A stretch of 64,000 nt of DNA from Blastococcus saxobsidens (GCF_010682065.1 NZ_JAAGWG010000012.1:1-64000); one strand, 5' to 3'. Positions 50,169 through 60,562 are shown, numbered from the stretch's first letter. Translations and numbers: made by a program. The notes: generated by a model not told the origin, from the letters alone.

Positions 50169-51686
50169 TCAGCCGCCGGCCATCAGCTCGGCCGCCCGCT
50201 CCCCCACCAGCACCGCCGCGGCCGCCGGTCCACGGCTGGGCACGCGCGGCAGCACCGCCGTGTCGACCACCCGCAGTGCCTCGACGCCGCGCACGCGCAG
50301 CTCCTGGTCCACGACGGCCCCTGCATCCCCGTCCGGACCCATCCGGGCCGTTCCGGACAGGTGCACGGCGGTGGTCAGCCGCTCGCGGATCCAGCGGTCG
50401 AGCCCGGCGTCGTCCCGCGGGAGGTTCCCCGGCTCGCCCACCTCGCGCAGCGCCCGCGTCGACATCAGCTCCGCCGCGAGCCGCACGCCGGCCCGCATGC
50501 GGGCGACGTCGGCGGCCTCGGCGAGGTGGCGGTACTCGACCAGCGGCGGGGTGAACGGGGAGGCGTCCACGAGCGCGAGCCGGCTCCGGCCCTCGGTCCG
50601 CTGCAGCCCGACGCCCACCTCGATCGGTCGGCCGGGCGCCGCCCGGCCGGTCATCACCTCGGCGAAGGGCGCCAGCCAGGGCAGCACCTCGAGGTCACCC
50701 GGTACGGCCGCGCCGTCGGAGGTCGCGTGCAGCACCCCGTGCAGCGGCGACTCCCCGAGCCCGGCGGCAACCCCCTCGCGCGGGGAGAACGGCAGGTAGA
50801 CCAGCGGGTGGTCGGTGGCGCCCGTCCCGACGCCCGGCGCGTCGACCAGCACCTCGATCCCGGCCGCCCGCAGCTGCCCGGCCGGGCCGACGCCCGACAG
50901 CAGGAGCAGGTGCGCCGAGCCGACCGCACCGGCGCTGAGCACCACCTCGGCGGCCCGGACGTCGCCGTCCGCCGTCCGGACGCCGACGGCCCGCCCCCGC
51001 TCCACGAGGACCCGCAGCACCTGGACGTCGCCGCGCACGGTCAACCCCGGATGCCCCCGGCGCGGGGCGAGGTAGGCGTCGGCGGCACTGATCCGCACGC
51101 CGTTCCGCACGTTGCGCGGCAGGGGCCCGTAGCCGGGCTCCCCACCGGCGTTCTTGTCCGGCTCCGCCGGCAGCCCGAGCTCGACGGCGGCCCGGGCGAA
51201 CGCGTCGGCCAGCGGTGGGCCGCCGCGGGGCCGCGCCACCGGCACCGGCCCGTCCGCGCCGTGCCCCGGCCGGGACCCGAGGTCGAGGTCGCTCTCCAGG
51301 CGCACCAGCGCGGGCAGCAGCCTGTCCCAGGCCCACAGGTCGTTGCCCTCGGCGGCCCAGCCGGCGGCGTCGTGCGGGGTCGGGCGGATGAAGTAGCCGG
51401 CGTTGATCGCGCTCGACCCGCCCACGACGCGGCCCCGGGGCACCCGCACCGTGCGCCCGTCGGGCAGCAACCCGGGCAGATCCCAGTTGGCGGGATGCCC
51501 GGGGACCGCAGCGCGCAGCGTCCCGGCGTCCCGCAGCTCCTCGGGGACGTCGGAGGCCCGCGGGTGGTCCGCGCCCGCCTCCAGCACCAGCACCCGGCGG
51601 CCGGCGTCGACCAGCCGGGCCGCCAGCGCGCACCCGGCGGTTCCCGCGCCGACCACGACGACGTCCCAGCCGCCCTGCTCAGCCAT
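50169..51686 (-). CDS. GMC family FAD-dependent oxidoreductase
   Basis: A 505-residue choline dehydrogenase-like flavoprotein. FAD motif DVVVVGAGTAGCALAARLVDAG at the N-terminus; GRVVGGSSAINAGYFIRP is GMC signature 1; AEVVLSAGAVGSAHLLLLSGVG is signature 2. The first active-site residue is the His of TTAVHLSGTARMG near residue 445. The expected second residue (Asn or His in the usual P-x-x-N-P) is replaced: the sequence reads VPSRGPAAAAVLVGERAA, with Gly at that place. Activity may be changed. It overlaps the ligase gene by 8 bases and is last in a three-gene operon. Confidence 0.88.
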   Translation of the reverse strand: MAEQGGWDVVVVGAGTAGCALAARLVDAGRRVLVLEAGADHPRASDVPEELRDAGTLRAAVPGHPANWDLPGLLPDGRTVRVPRGRVVGGSSAINAGYFIRPTPHDAAGWAAEGNDLWAWDRLLPALVRLESDLDLGSRPGHGADGPVPVARPRGGPPLADAFARAAVELGLPAEPDKNAGGEPGYGPLPRNVRNGVRISAADAYLAPRRGHPGLTVRGDVQVLRVLVERGRAVGVRTADGDVRAAEVVLSAGAVGSAHLLLLSGVGPAGQLRAAGIEVLVDAPGVGTGATDHPLVYLPFSPREGVAAGLGESPLHGVLHATSDGAAVPGDLEVLPWLAPFAEVMTGRAAPGRPIEVGVGLQRTEGRSRLALVDASPFTPPLVEYRHLAEAADVARMRAGVRLAAELMSTRALREVGEPGNLPRDDAGLDRWIRERLTTAVHLSGTARMGPDGDAGAVVDQELRVRGVEALRVVDTAVLPRVPSRGPAAAAVLVGERAAELMAGG

Positions 51687-52992
51687 CGGCGAGGCCGAGC
51701 ACCCCGGGCAGGTCCAGGCGGCGCACCTTGCCGGTGGAGGTGCGCGGCAGCTCGGCCACCGGGTGCAGCGTCTTGGGCCGCTTGGCCGGTGCCAGCCGCT
51801 CCCGGGCCCAGGTGCCGAGTTCACCGGCATCGGCGTCGCCCACGTACGCGGCCACCACCCGCTGCCCCCAGTCGGGGTCGGGCACCCCGAACACCGCGCT
51901 CTCGATCACGGCCGGATGGGCGTCGAGGACCGCCTCCACCTCGGCGGGGTAGACGTTCACCCCGCCGGAGATCACCAGGTCCTCGCGGCGGCCGTCGAGC
52001 CACACCACGCCGTCCTCGTCCACCCGGCCGAGATCGCCCACGGTGACCCGGTCGCCCCGCCAGGCGGCCGCGGTCTTCTCCGGTGCCCGCCAGTACTCGA
52101 ACCGCGCCCACCGGGGCACGGCACACCAGAGCTGGCCCCGCTCGTCGGTCTCCAGCCGCCGGCCCGGCCGTGCCCGTCCCACGCTGCCGGGGTGCGCCAG
52201 CCAGTCCTCGGGAGAGCAGACCGTGAACTGGGCCTCGGTGGAGCCGTAGAACTCCCAGACGCTGCCCTCGGGCAGCGCCGCCAGCACCGCCCGCTTCAGC
52301 GGCTCCGGACAGGGCGCCCCCGCGTGGACGAGGCGCCGGAAGGAGGACCAGTCGACGCCCGCGTGCGCGATGAGGCGCTGCAGGTGGGTGGGCACGCAGA
52401 AGGTCGTGGTCGGCCGGAGCGTGCTGATCGCCGCGGCGGCCCGCTCGACGTCGAAGGCGCCCGGAAGCAGCACCTCCCCTCCCGCCAGGAGGGTGTGGAT
52501 CGCGAACCGCAGCGGTGCGCTGTGGTGCAGCGGCGAGAGCACCAGGTGCCGGTCACCGGGCCCGAATCCCCACAGCTCGATCTCCTCGGCGGCCAGCGCC
52601 CGGGCGTCCTCCTCGGCCAGCACTCCGGACCAGACGCCCTTGCGCCGGCCGGTCGTGCCCGACGTGTAGTGCATCGGCCTGGCCAGCGGCACGTCGGCGA
52701 GTTCGGCCTCGTCGTCGCCGAGCAGGCGCGCCGGGTCCCCTCCCGCGTCAAGGCCCGGGTCGGCGTCCTCCGCCAGCGCCGCGCGTTCGTCGTCCGGCAG
52801 CGCCGGGTCCAGCACCACCGGGACGATCCCCGTGCGCAGCGCGCCCAACACGACGGCGAGCAGCTCCGGTGACGCGGTGGCCGACAGCAGCAGCCGGTCG
52901 CCGGGCCGCAGGCCGGCAGCGGCGAGCGCGGCTGCCGCCCGCCGCTGGTCGCGCTCGCTCCCGGCGCTGGTGACCAGCGGGACGTCGGTCAC
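51679..52992 (-). CDS. Short AMP-dependent acyl-CoA ligase/synthetase
   Basis: A 437-residue member of the adenylate-forming family. Motifs in order: MHYTSGTTGRRKG (P-loop), FYGSTEAQFT, VGDLGRVDEDGVVWLDGR, EDLVISGGVNVYPAEVE and the catalytic Lys in RTSTGKVRRLDL. It is about 80-100 residues shorter at the N-terminus than typical acyl-CoA synthetases, but the core is complete. It would activate a fatty or aromatic acid. The GTG overlaps the metallo-beta-lactamase stop (GTGA) and its own stop overlaps the GMC start, so the three are coupled. Confidence 0.88.
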   Translation of the reverse strand: MTDVPLVTSAGSERDQRRAAAALAAAGLRPGDRLLLSATASPELLAVVLGALRTGIVPVVLDPALPDDERAALAEDADPGLDAGGDPARLLGDDEAELADVPLARPMHYTSGTTGRRKGVWSGVLAEEDARALAAEEIELWGFGPGDRHLVLSPLHHSAPLRFAIHTLLAGGEVLLPGAFDVERAAAAISTLRPTTTFCVPTHLQRLIAHAGVDWSSFRRLVHAGAPCPEPLKRAVLAALPEGSVWEFYGSTEAQFTVCSPEDWLAHPGSVGRARPGRRLETDERGQLWCAVPRWARFEYWRAPEKTAAAWRGDRVTVGDLGRVDEDGVVWLDGRREDLVISGGVNVYPAEVEAVLDAHPAVIESAVFGVPDPDWGQRVVAAYVGDADAGELGTWARERLAPAKRPKTLHPVAELPRTSTGKVRRLDLPGVLGLADG

Positions 52993-53858
52993 GCCGGGCG
53001 CACCTCCTCGGCGTTGCCCAGCACGACCCGGCCCTCGGCGGCCAGCTTGTCCAACGTGGCACGGGTGGACTGGGCAGCTGCCGGCCACACCTCCCGGGGC
53101 ACCTCGGCGTAGACCGTGGCGACGAGCTCGTCCACGGTGGCGGCGCCCGTTCCCAGCGCGTCCAGCAGCTGCTGCTCGCGGTACGCCCGGTGGGCCAGGT
53201 AGAAGTCCAGCACCGCGCCCGGGTCCTCGGTCAGCTCCGGGCCGTGGCCGCAGTACAGCGCGCCGGGGCCGAGGTCGTGCACGCGGCGCAGCGACTCCAG
53301 GTAGGCCACGACGTCGCCCTCCGGGTGCGTGACCACCGACGTCCCCCGCCCCAGCACGTGGTCGCCGACCAGCACGGCGCCGGACTCCAGCCGGAACGCC
53401 AGGTGGTCGGCCGTGTGGCCGGGGGTGGCGACGACGCCGAAGGCGGTGCCGGCGAGGGCGAGCCGCTCGCCCGGCTCCAGGACCCGGCCGCCCGGACCGG
53501 CGACCGCGCCGCTGCCGGCGGCCACGGGCACGCCGAACCGGCCGCCCCACGGGAGGGCCGCCTCCGCGTGGTCCCCGTGGTGGTGGGTGACGAGGACGGC
53601 GACGCACCGGGCGCCCCGCGCCTCGAGCGCGGCCTCCACGGCGGCGAGGTGCGCGGCGTCGTCCGGGCCCGGGTCCACCAGCACCGCCTGCCCGCTGCCC
53701 GGCGCGCCCACGACGTAGGTGTTCGTGCCGTCGAGGGTCATCGGGGACGGGTTGGGCGCCAGCACCCGGGTGACCAGCGGCTCGAGGTCGGCGGTGCGCG
53801 GCAGGGCGCCGAGGCCGGGCAGTCCCCAGCCGGCGCGGGGATCGGACGGGGCGGTCAC
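52989..53858 (-). CDS. MBL-fold metallohydrolase, LACTB2/glyoxalase II-like
   Basis: A 289-residue metallo-beta-lactamase fold hydrolase. LAPNPSPMTLDGTNTYVVG opens the fold, VLVTHHHGDHAEAA holds the metal-binding HxHxDH, VVATPGHTADHLAF and VLVGDHVLGRG give further ligands, and GHGPELTEDP ends the core. A C-terminal winged-helix-like segment follows (ATVDELVATVYAEVP), typical of LACTB2-type members. It may hydrolyse a thioester related to the ligase product. Start is the GTG at 53858 or 53867. Confidence 0.85.
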   Translation of the reverse strand: MTAPSDPRAGWGLPGLGALPRTADLEPLVTRVLAPNPSPMTLDGTNTYVVGAPGSGQAVLVDPGPDDAAHLAAVEAALEARGARCVAVLVTHHHGDHAEAALPWGGRFGVPVAAGSGAVAGPGGRVLEPGERLALAGTAFGVVATPGHTADHLAFRLESGAVLVGDHVLGRGTSVVTHPEGDVVAYLESLRRVHDLGPGALYCGHGPELTEDPGAVLDFYLAHRAYREQQLLDALGTGAATVDELVATVYAEVPREVWPAAAQSTRATLDKLAAEGRVVLGNAEEVRPA

Positions 53859-53917
53859 GGCCCGCACGCTATCGCCGGTGCCTCTACGGCGCGCTCCCGG
53901 TGGCTACCCTCCGGCGC

Positions 53918-54421
53918 ATGCACCGTTCCATCCTGCTGCGCCGCAGCGGACTCTCCGTGGCCGCCGCGGTCGTGCTGCTCACCGGCTGCGGGGGGTCCGA
54001 CGGGGAGGACTCCGCGCCCGAGACCCCCATGACCGCCGCGGAGTCCACCGCGGTGGCGGCCGGTTCGGAGTTCTGCACCCAGGCGGCCAGCATCCAGGAG
54101 CGCCTGGAGGCGACGGCCGGCGGCGTGTCCGACCCCACGGAGCTCCCCCAGGTCATGCAGCGGGCGGCCGACGAGATCCGGGCGATCGATGCCCCCGCCG
54201 AGATCGAGGCGGACTGGAGCGCCCTGGCCGACGGGGCCCAGAGGTTGTCCGAGACCCTCTCCGGCATCGACTTCAGCGACCCGAACGCCCTGGCCACCCT
54301 GGAGCAGGAGCTCACCCCGCTGCAGCAGGACCTGGAGACGGCGTCGACCAACGTCGAGACCTATCTGCGCGACGACTGCGGCATCGACGTCTCGGCCGGC
54401 TCCGCCACGCCCGGCGGCTGA
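53918..54421 (+). CDS. Lipoprotein of unknown function
   Basis: A 167-residue lipoprotein: SILLRRSGLSVAAAVVLLTGCGGS is the signal with lipobox LTGC. The mature region is a helical bundle (ESTAVAAGSEFCTQAASIQERLEAT, LEQELTPLQQDLETASTNVETYL) with two cysteines (FCTQ and DDCG) that could pair. Divergent from the metallohydrolase gene. No family named. Confidence 0.75.
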   Translation: MHRSILLRRSGLSVAAAVVLLTGCGGSDGEDSAPETPMTAAESTAVAAGSEFCTQAASIQERLEATAGGVSDPTELPQVMQRAADEIRAIDAPAEIEADWSALADGAQRLSETLSGIDFSDPNALATLEQELTPLQQDLETASTNVETYLRDDCGIDVSAGSATPGG

Positions 54422-54477
54422 GGGAGGCCCCTGCACCGCACCGCTCCCCCCGCACGGGGTGCCTGCCGCAGTCCCTG

Positions 54478-55827
54478 TCAGCCACCGCAGGCCCCGACCG
54501 TGACACCGCGAGCGTTCAGCCACGACACCGGGTCGGCCGCGCCGGTGTACATGGATCCGTTCGGATGCACCTCGAAGTGGACGTGGGGCCCCGTCGAGTT
54601 GCCCCTGTTGCCGACTTCGGCGATCCGCTCACCTGCGACGACCCGGTCGCCGGTGCGGACGAAGTAGTCGTTGATGTGGCCGTACACGTAGATCGCTCCG
54701 TCATCCCCTTCCAGGTAGACAGCCAGTCCGAATCCCGTGGCCGCTCCCGCCCGGCGCACGGTGCCTGAGATCGGCGCGTACAGGGGTGTACCGATCGCCG
54801 ATGCGACGTCCACGCCGTTGTGGTTGACCCCCCACCGCGGACCGAAGCAACTGGTGACGCGGCCGGAGAACGGCTTGAGGTACCTCCCGGAACCCGACGA
54901 AGCGCCACCGCTGCCGCCGGGGTCGTTGCGCGCTGCCGTTGCGGCCTCCTCGGCCGCCCGGGCCGCCCGCTCGGCCGCCGCCGCAGCGGCTGCCTCCTCG
55001 GCCTGCTTCTGGGCCACCCACTGGTCGTGCGCGTTGCGCGCGCCCTGCAGCTGGAGCAGCTGGATCTCCGCGGCCTTCAGCTGCTCCTCGTACTGGGCCT
55101 TCTGCGCGTCGACCTCGGCGTACGCGGCCTGCTGCGCGGCGAGCTGGGCATCGGCCGCCGCCTTGGTCTCCTCCGCCGACGCCTCGGCCGCGGCCCGCTC
55201 GTCCCGGGTGGCACGGGCGCTGGACTCGGCGTTCGCCTGCCGGATCCGGGCCACCTCCAGCGTGCCCAGGACGTCGAGCTCGTTCTCCGCGACGTAGTCC
55301 AGCATCGCGGCGCGCTGGATGAGCTCACCCGGTCCGCGGGAGTCGAGCAGTGCGGCGGAGCTGGCCAGCGAGGAGCCCTGCATGTAGCTGTCGCGCGAGA
55401 AGAGCGCGATCCGCGCCTCCGCCGCGGCGACCTCGTCGGCCGCCGCCTGCAGCTCCAGGGCGGCCTGCGCGGCCGCGGCCTGCGCCATCTCCAGCGCCTC
55501 CTTGGCGGCCTCGTAGGCGGTACCGGCAGCCTCGGCCTGGATGCCGACCCGCTCCAGCTGCGCCTCCGCGCCGGCGAGCAGCCCGAGGAGCCGGCCGACC
55601 TCGGCCGCGGCGGCGTCCTTCGTGCCCTGGGCCGCACCCAGCTGGCTGTCGCTCGGGTTGGGCGGCGGGGGCGGCAGCGCGACGGCCGTGCCGGCGCTCC
55701 CCAGGAGCACCGCTCCGGCGACCACGCCGACCAGGGCGGTGCGCAGGGCACGGACGGAGCGGCGAGCGACGGGCCGGCGGCGGCCGATCCGAGGGGTCAG
55801 CGGTCCGGTCGGACGGCGCTGGTGCAT
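54478..55827 (-). CDS. Secreted coiled-coil M23 (LytM) endopeptidase
   Basis: A 449-residue cell-wall hydrolase or its regulator. A twin-Arg-rich signal segment (RRSVRALRTALVGVVAGAVLLGSAGTAVA) is cleaved after AVA. Residues 55-300 are a long Ala/Glu/Gln coiled coil. The M23 domain has NHNGVDVAS, GYGHI-like VYGHINDYF and GPHVHFEVHP, which supply the zinc ligands (first His in NHNGVD, Asp nearby, then HxH). All ligands look present, so it should be an active peptidase. The coiled coil resembles EnvC/RipA-type regulators of septal hydrolysis. Confidence 0.9.
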   Translation of the reverse strand: MHQRRPTGPLTPRIGRRRPVARRSVRALRTALVGVVAGAVLLGSAGTAVALPPPPPNPSDSQLGAAQGTKDAAAAEVGRLLGLLAGAEAQLERVGIQAEAAGTAYEAAKEALEMAQAAAAQAALELQAAADEVAAAEARIALFSRDSYMQGSSLASSAALLDSRGPGELIQRAAMLDYVAENELDVLGTLEVARIRQANAESSARATRDERAAAEASAEETKAAADAQLAAQQAAYAEVDAQKAQYEEQLKAAEIQLLQLQGARNAHDQWVAQKQAEEAAAAAAAERAARAAEEAATAARNDPGGSGGASSGSGRYLKPFSGRVTSCFGPRWGVNHNGVDVASAIGTPLYAPISGTVRRAGAATGFGLAVYLEGDDGAIYVYGHINDYFVRTGDRVVAGERIAEVGNRGNSTGPHVHFEVHPNGSMYTGAADPVSWLNARGVTVGACGG

Positions 55828-55979
55828 GACTCGCTCCCTGGGGAAGAGGGTGGGGCGTTGAGCCCAGCGAGAGTCGCACCGTCACCACTAGTCACAAAGG
55901 CAACACGCGGTACCTGTGCCGCGCCGCGATCAGAACGTTCAGTGACCGCCTCGTGGCTGTCGGTTTGTCGACATCGCCG

Positions 55980-56807
55980 TCAGTCGGCGGGTCGTTCCAG
56001 CTCGTGCGCCAGCGCCTCGAGCTCCGCGCCACCGGCCATCAGGCGGGTCAGCTCGTCCCGGTCGATGTCGGACTTGCCGAACTCGCCGAGGCTGCGCCCG
56101 CGGTTCAGCACGAGGAACCGGTCGCCCACCGGGTAGGCGTGGTGCGGGTTGTGCGTGATGAGCACGACGCCGACGCCCCGGTCGCGGGCCTGGGCCACGT
56201 AGCGCAGCACCACCCCCGCCTGCTTGACGCCGAGGGCCGAAGTGGGCTCGTCGAGGATCAGCACCCGCGCGCCGAAGTGCACCGCCCGCGCGATGGCCAC
56301 CGACTGGCGCTCCCCGCCCGACAGCGTTCCGACCGGCTGGTCGGGATCGCGGATGTCGATGCCCATCGCGGCCAGCTCGCGCCGGGTGACGTCCTTGGCG
56401 CGCGCCGAGTCGAACCGGCGGAACGGTCCCCGGCCCTTCGTGGGCTCCGCGCCCAGGAAGAAGTTCCGCCAGATGGCCATGAGCGGGATCATCGCCAGAT
56501 CCTGGAAGACCGTGGCGATCCCGGCGTCCAGGGCCTCGCGGGGTGATCCGAAGGCCACCGGCCGGCCGTCGAGCAGCACCTGGCCGCGGTCGGCCCGGTG
56601 CACCCCCGACAGCACCTTGATCAGCGTGGACTTGCCGGCGCCGTTGTCGCCGAGGACGCAGGTGACCTCCCCGGCGCGCACCGTCGCGCTGATGCCGTCC
56701 AGGGCGATGACCGTGCCGTAGTCCTTGCCGACGTCGCGCAGCTCCAACAGGGGCGCGGCGTTCCCGGGCTCGTTCCGCGACGGGACGGCAGCGGGCCGGG
56801 TGGTCAT
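55980..56807 (-). CDS. Sugar ABC transporter ATPase (single-domain, RbsA/FrcA-like)
   Basis: A 275-residue ATPase. Walker A is [12 protein letters not shown] near residue 53, the Q-loop VFQDLAMIP, the ABC signature [16 protein letters not shown], Walker [13 protein letters not shown], and the H-loop ITHNPHHA. It has a single nucleotide-binding domain, as in FrcA, whereas RbsA has two. It overlaps the permease stop by ATGA. With permease and binding protein it forms an importer for a pentose, hexose or inositol. Confidence 0.93.
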   Translation of the reverse strand: MTTRPAAVPSRNEPGNAAPLLELRDVGKDYGTVIALDGISATVRAGEVTCVLGDNGAGKSTLIKVLSGVHRADRGQVLLDGRPVAFGSPREALDAGIATVFQDLAMIPLMAIWRNFFLGAEPTKGRGPFRRFDSARAKDVTRRELAAMGIDIRDPDQPVGTLSGGERQSVAIARAVHFGARVLILDEPTSALGVKQAGVVLRYVAQARDRGVGVVLITHNPHHAYPVGDRFLVLNRGRSLGEFGKSDIDRDELTRLMAGGAELEALAHELERPAD

Positions 56808-57805
56808 CGGCGGGCCGCCTCGGCGTAGCGGCGGACCAGCCGGTTGGCCAGCACGGCGAGCAGGAGCATCGCGCCGAGGAAGAAGTAGAACCAGTCCGCG
56901 TCCCAGCGCAGGTACGGGATGCCCAGCTGCGTCATGCCGAAGATCAGGGCACCCAGGGAGGCGCCGATCGCCGAGCCGAACCCGCCGGTGAGCAGGCAGC
57001 CACCGATGACGGCGGCCACGATGTAGATGAGCTCCTGCCCGATGCCGGTGTTGGCCTGGACCGAGGTGAGCCGCACGGCCAGCGTCGTGCCGACGAACCA
57101 GGCCGCGGCCGCCGTCGTCATGAACAGGGCGATGGTGGTGCGACGGGCCGGCACACCGACGTTCCGGGCGGCGACGTCGTCCCCGCCGGTGGCGAACACC
57201 CAGTTGCCGAACCGGGTGCGCAGCAGCACCCAGGTGGCCAGGGCGGTGAACAGCAGCCACCAGAGGACGGCGACGCGCACCTCCGCCCCGAAGACGCTCA
57301 CCCGGGACGCGAACACCCACTCGGCGGCCCCGTAACCGGGCACGTCGTCGATGCCGCCCACGGTGACCGTCCCGGTGAACAGCTTCGTCAGCCCCAGGTT
57401 CAGGCCCTGGAGCATCAGGAACGTGGCGAGCGTGATGATGAAGCTCGGCAGCCCGGTGCGGGTCACCAGCCAGCCGTTGAGGAAACCGATGGCGAGGGCG
57501 AGCAGCAGGGCGACGCCGATGGCCACCCACAGGTTCTGCCGCAGCTCGGTGGCCACGATGCCCACCGTCAGCGCCGTCGTCCCGACCATCACGCCGGCGG
57601 ACAGGTCGAAGTGGCCGCCGATCATCAGCAGGGCGACCGCCACGGCCATGATCCCCAGCGTGGAGGCCGGGTCCAGCCAGTTGGCGATGCCGCGGGGCGA
57701 GCGGAAGGTCTCCGACTGCACCGCGAAGAACGCGAAGACCACCACGGCGCCGACCAGCGCGCCGAGCTCGGGCTTGACCAGCAGGCGGCGCAGCGGGCCG
57801 GGCAC
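56804..57805 (-). CDS. Sugar ABC transporter permease (RbsC/FrcC family)
   Basis: A 333-residue protein with about nine membrane helices. Typical landmarks are [53 protein letters not shown] and [16 protein letters not shown], then [29 protein letters not shown]. The annotated GTG at 57805 has no clear ribosome binding site. In the same frame a CTG directly overlapping the stop of the binding-protein gene would add about 19 residues ([12 protein letters not shown]), so the true start is uncertain. Confidence 0.9.
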   Translation of the reverse strand: MPGPLRRLLVKPELGALVGAVVVFAFFAVQSETFRSPRGIANWLDPASTLGIMAVAVALLMIGGHFDLSAGVMVGTTALTVGIVATELRQNLWVAIGVALLLALAIGFLNGWLVTRTGLPSFIITLATFLMLQGLNLGLTKLFTGTVTVGGIDDVPGYGAAEWVFASRVSVFGAEVRVAVLWWLLFTALATWVLLRTRFGNWVFATGGDDVAARNVGVPARRTTIALFMTTAAAAWFVGTTLAVRLTSVQANTGIGQELIYIVAAVIGGCLLTGGFGSAIGASLGALIFGMTQLGIPYLRWDADWFYFFLGAMLLLAVLANRLVRRYAEAARR

Positions 57806-57858
57806 CGACGTCCGCTCGTCCGTGCGCCGACCCGCCGGCGCGGTGGCCTCCCGGGTGC

Positions 57859-58860
57859 TCAGCGCGTGCCGGCCGAGGCCAGGTCGGCGATCTCGTCGAC
57901 GTTGTCGGCGTCCACGATGCCCGGGCCGGTGAGGACCGGCTGCCCACCGCCGACGGTGTTCAGGTTCTCGGCGTAGAGCTTGAGCATCACGACCGGCAGG
58001 TAGCCCTGCTCGTACTGCTGCTGGTCGACGGCGAACGCGATGTCACCGGCCTGGATGCCGCTGATCACGTCCTCGTTGAGGTCGAACGTCGCCACCTGCG
58101 CCTCAGCGCCCGCGTCCGTGGCCGCCTCGACCGCGACGGCGGCGACCGCGGAGTTGAGGGTGAGCACCGCGTCGATGGACTCGTCGGCCTGCAGCTGGGC
58201 CGCGATCGACGACTGGGCGCCGGTGAGGTCGTTGATGTCGACCTGCATCACGGTGAAGTTGCCGGGAGGCGAGCCGGCCGTGGCGAAGCCCTGCGAGGCG
58301 CCCGAGCAGCGCTGGTCGAGGCCGATGTTGCCGGCCTCGTGGGTGACGCACAGCACGCTGGTCGCACCGTCCTGCCCGAGGCGCTCGCCGGCTCCTCGCC
58401 CCGCGACGACCTCGTCCTGCCCGACGTGGCCGATCGCGCCGAACCCGGTGGACCGCTCGCCGCCGGAGTTGATGGTGACGACGGGGATGCCCGCCTCGAC
58501 CGCCGCCTCGATCGACTCCTGCAACGCGTCGGGGTTGGCCATCGAGACGACGATGCCGTCGGCTTGCGAGTTCACCGCCGCGTCGATCAGCTGCGCCTGG
58601 CGCTGGGGGTCGCCGTCGCTCTGGTAGTCGACGTCGATGCCGAGGTCCTCCCCCGCCTGCTCGGCGCCGTTCTGCACCACGTCCCAGAACGCATCACCGG
58701 CCGAGCCGTGGGTGATCACCGAGAAGGCCAGGTCGCCACCGCCGGAGCCGCCACCGGAGGAACCGCCGCCGTCCGTGTCGCCCCCGCCGTCGGTCGTGCA
58801 CGAGGCGAGCAGCAGGGGCGCGGCCACGGCGAGTGCCAGCAATCGCTTCGGTGCGGGCAT
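57859..58860 (-). CDS. Sugar-binding lipoprotein of the ABC transporter
   Basis: A 333-residue periplasmic-binding-protein type 1 fold. Signal peptide [21 protein letters not shown] with lipobox LASC is followed by a Gly/Ser linker. [31 protein letters not shown] opens the fold; [33 protein letters not shown] and [22 protein letters not shown] mark the two lobes. GGAGG precedes the ATG. Relatives bind ribose, inositol or related sugars; the specific ligand cannot be told. Confidence 0.93.
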   Translation of the reverse strand: MPAPKRLLALAVAAPLLLASCTTDGGGDTDGGGSSGGGSGGGDLAFSVITHGSAGDAFWDVVQNGAEQAGEDLGIDVDYQSDGDPQRQAQLIDAAVNSQADGIVVSMANPDALQESIEAAVEAGIPVVTINSGGERSTGFGAIGHVGQDEVVAGRGAGERLGQDGATSVLCVTHEAGNIGLDQRCSGASQGFATAGSPPGNFTVMQVDINDLTGAQSSIAAQLQADESIDAVLTLNSAVAAVAVEAATDAGAEAQVATFDLNEDVISGIQAGDIAFAVDQQQYEQGYLPVVMLKLYAENLNTVGGGQPVLTGPGIVDADNVDEIADLASAGTR

Positions 58861-59013
58861 GGGGGTCCTCCTGTGCTCGCGGGCACGCGCCCGCGCGGTC
58901 GTCTGCCCCTGGATCATGCCCCTCCGGGCAGCCGCCGGCCGCGAGGAGGGGCCGGTCGTGGCGGGGGTCTCCTCCGTCCGGGCGACAGCGCGACGGGTTC
59001 TAGGCTTCCTCTC

Positions 59014-60078
59014 GTGGACGTCCTGGGTTCCGGTCATGAGCAGGTCGTGTTCTGCAGCGACGCCGAGTCGGGGCTGAGGGCGGTCATCGCGATCCACTCG
59101 ACCGCCCTGGGCCCGGCGCTGGGTGGCACACGCTTCTACCCCTACGCCGGCGAGGACGCCGCGGTCGCCGACGCCCTCCGGCTGTCCAAGGCCATGTCGT
59201 ACAAGAACAGCCTCGCGGGGCTGGACCTGGGCGGCGGCAAGGCGGTGATCATCGGCGACCCGCGCACGGACAAGACCGAAGCGCTGCTGCGCGCGTACGG
59301 CCGGTTCGTGGAGTCGCTCGGCGGGCGCTACCTGACCGCCTGCGACGTCGGCACCTACAACGCCGACCTGGACGTGGTCGCCCGGGAGACCCGGTTCGCC
59401 CACGGCCGCTCGGAGGCCTACGGCGGCTGCGGCGACTCGTCGGTGCTGACCGCCTACGGGGTCTTCCAGGGCATGCGGGCCGCCGCCCAGCACTGCTGGG
59501 GCTCCCCGTCGCTGGCCGGCCGGACCGTGGCGATCGCCGGCGTCGGCAAGGTCGGCTCCTGGCTGGCCGGGCACCTGGTCGACGACGGCGCCGACGTGGT
59601 GGTCACCGACGTCGACCCGGCCGCCGTCGAGCGGCTGCGGGCCCGCCACCCGCAGGTGCGCGTCGTCGAGGACACCGCCGCCCTGGTGCGGACGCCGCAC
59701 GACGTCTACGCCCCCTGCGCGCTGGGCGGAGCCCTGGATGCCGACACCGTGGCAGCGCTGCCCGCGCGGGTGGTGTGCGGCGGAGCCAACAACCAGCTGG
59801 CCACGGCCGACATGGCCGGCCGGCTGGCCGAGCGCGGCATCCTCTACGCGCCGGACTTCCTGGTGAACGCCGGCGGCGTGATCCAGGTCGAGGACGAGCG
59901 GCACGGCTTCTCCTTCGCCCGCGCCCAGTCGAAGGCCTCGGGCATCTTCGACGTCGCGCTGCGCGTGTTCGCGCTGGCCGACGCCGAGGGCGTCTCACCC
60001 GCGGTGGCGGCCGATCGGCTGGCCGAGCAGCGCATCCGCGAGGTCGGCCGGCTGGCCACGATCCGGCTCCCCCGCTGA
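59014..60078 (+). CDS. Branched-chain amino acid dehydrogenase (valine/leucine dehydrogenase)
   Basis: A 354-residue NAD-dependent Glu/Leu/Phe/Val dehydrogenase. The catalytic segment is [23 protein letters not shown], with Lys in GGGKAV. The NAD fold reads [41 protein letters not shown] and [15 protein letters not shown] are family hallmarks. It oxidatively deaminates valine, leucine or isoleucine to the keto acids. GTG start, divergent from the sugar-binding protein. Valine dehydrogenase is common in actinomycetes, but substrate preference cannot be read with certainty. Confidence 0.9.
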   Translation: MDVLGSGHEQVVFCSDAESGLRAVIAIHSTALGPALGGTRFYPYAGEDAAVADALRLSKAMSYKNSLAGLDLGGGKAVIIGDPRTDKTEALLRAYGRFVESLGGRYLTACDVGTYNADLDVVARETRFAHGRSEAYGGCGDSSVLTAYGVFQGMRAAAQHCWGSPSLAGRTVAIAGVGKVGSWLAGHLVDDGADVVVTDVDPAAVERLRARHPQVRVVEDTAALVRTPHDVYAPCALGGALDADTVAALPARVVCGGANNQLATADMAGRLAERGILYAPDFLVNAGGVIQVEDERHGFSFARAQSKASGIFDVALRVFALADAEGVSPAVAADRLAEQRIREVGRLATIRLPR

Positions 60079-60274
60079 AGAAGGACCCCGTCCTCCCCAC
60101 CCCTCGCACGCTCGGGGCGGTGCCCTGGACGGGGCCACGGGGGGAGGGCGTGTGCCCGCCGCGGATCCGTGTCGTAATGTTGTCCGAGACATAGTCACTC
60201 AGTCGGGGTCGCCACGCGGGCCGCATCAGCCGCTTGGCTGGTCCACCGCACTCCGTAACGAGGGGGTCGAGCCG

Positions 60275-60499
60275 ATGGGGCGCGGCCGAGCGAAGGCCAA
60301 GCAGACACGCGTGGCCCGTGAGCTCAAGTACAGCTCACCCAACACCGACCTCACCGCGCTTCAGCGCGAGCTGGCCGGTTCGTCGTCGACCTACACCGCG
60401 CCTCCCGCGGTGGATGACGACGACGAGGACGAGGACGACACGTACGCCGATCGTTGGGCGGACGACGACTCCGACGACGACTGGGCGGCCAGCCGCTGA
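60275..60499 (+). CDS. DUF3073 protein
   Basis: A 74-residue actinobacterial protein of unknown function. The first 35 residues are basic and conserved (MGRGRAKAKQTRVARELKYS, TDLTALQREL). The remainder is strongly acidic (DDDDEDEDD, DDDSDDDW). The charge split suggests binding to nucleic acid or to a basic partner. It commonly lies next to purM/purF in actinobacteria, as here, but is convergent with them. Confidence 0.92.
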   Translation: MGRGRAKAKQTRVARELKYSSPNTDLTALQRELAGSSSTYTAPPAVDDDDEDEDDTYADRWADDDSDDDWAASR

Positions 60500-60520
60500 C
60501 CGGCCGCTCCTCCGTCTGAC

Positions 60521-60562
60521 CACCACGACACCGCGGCCCTCCGGGGCAGCGGTGTCGTGGTG
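60521..60562. terminator. Hairpin terminator between DUF3073 and purM
   Basis: CACCACGACACCGC at 60521-60534 pairs perfectly with GCGGTGTCGTGGTG at 60549-60562 around a 14-base loop. It lies just after DUF3073 and serves the convergent purine genes as well. Confidence 0.75.

Noticed and set aside
55828..55979. Possible c-di-AMP (ydaO-type) riboswitch upstream of the M23 peptidase
   Set aside because: Such riboswitches often precede actinobacterial wall hydrolases, but I could not find the conserved core motifs in this 150-base leader.
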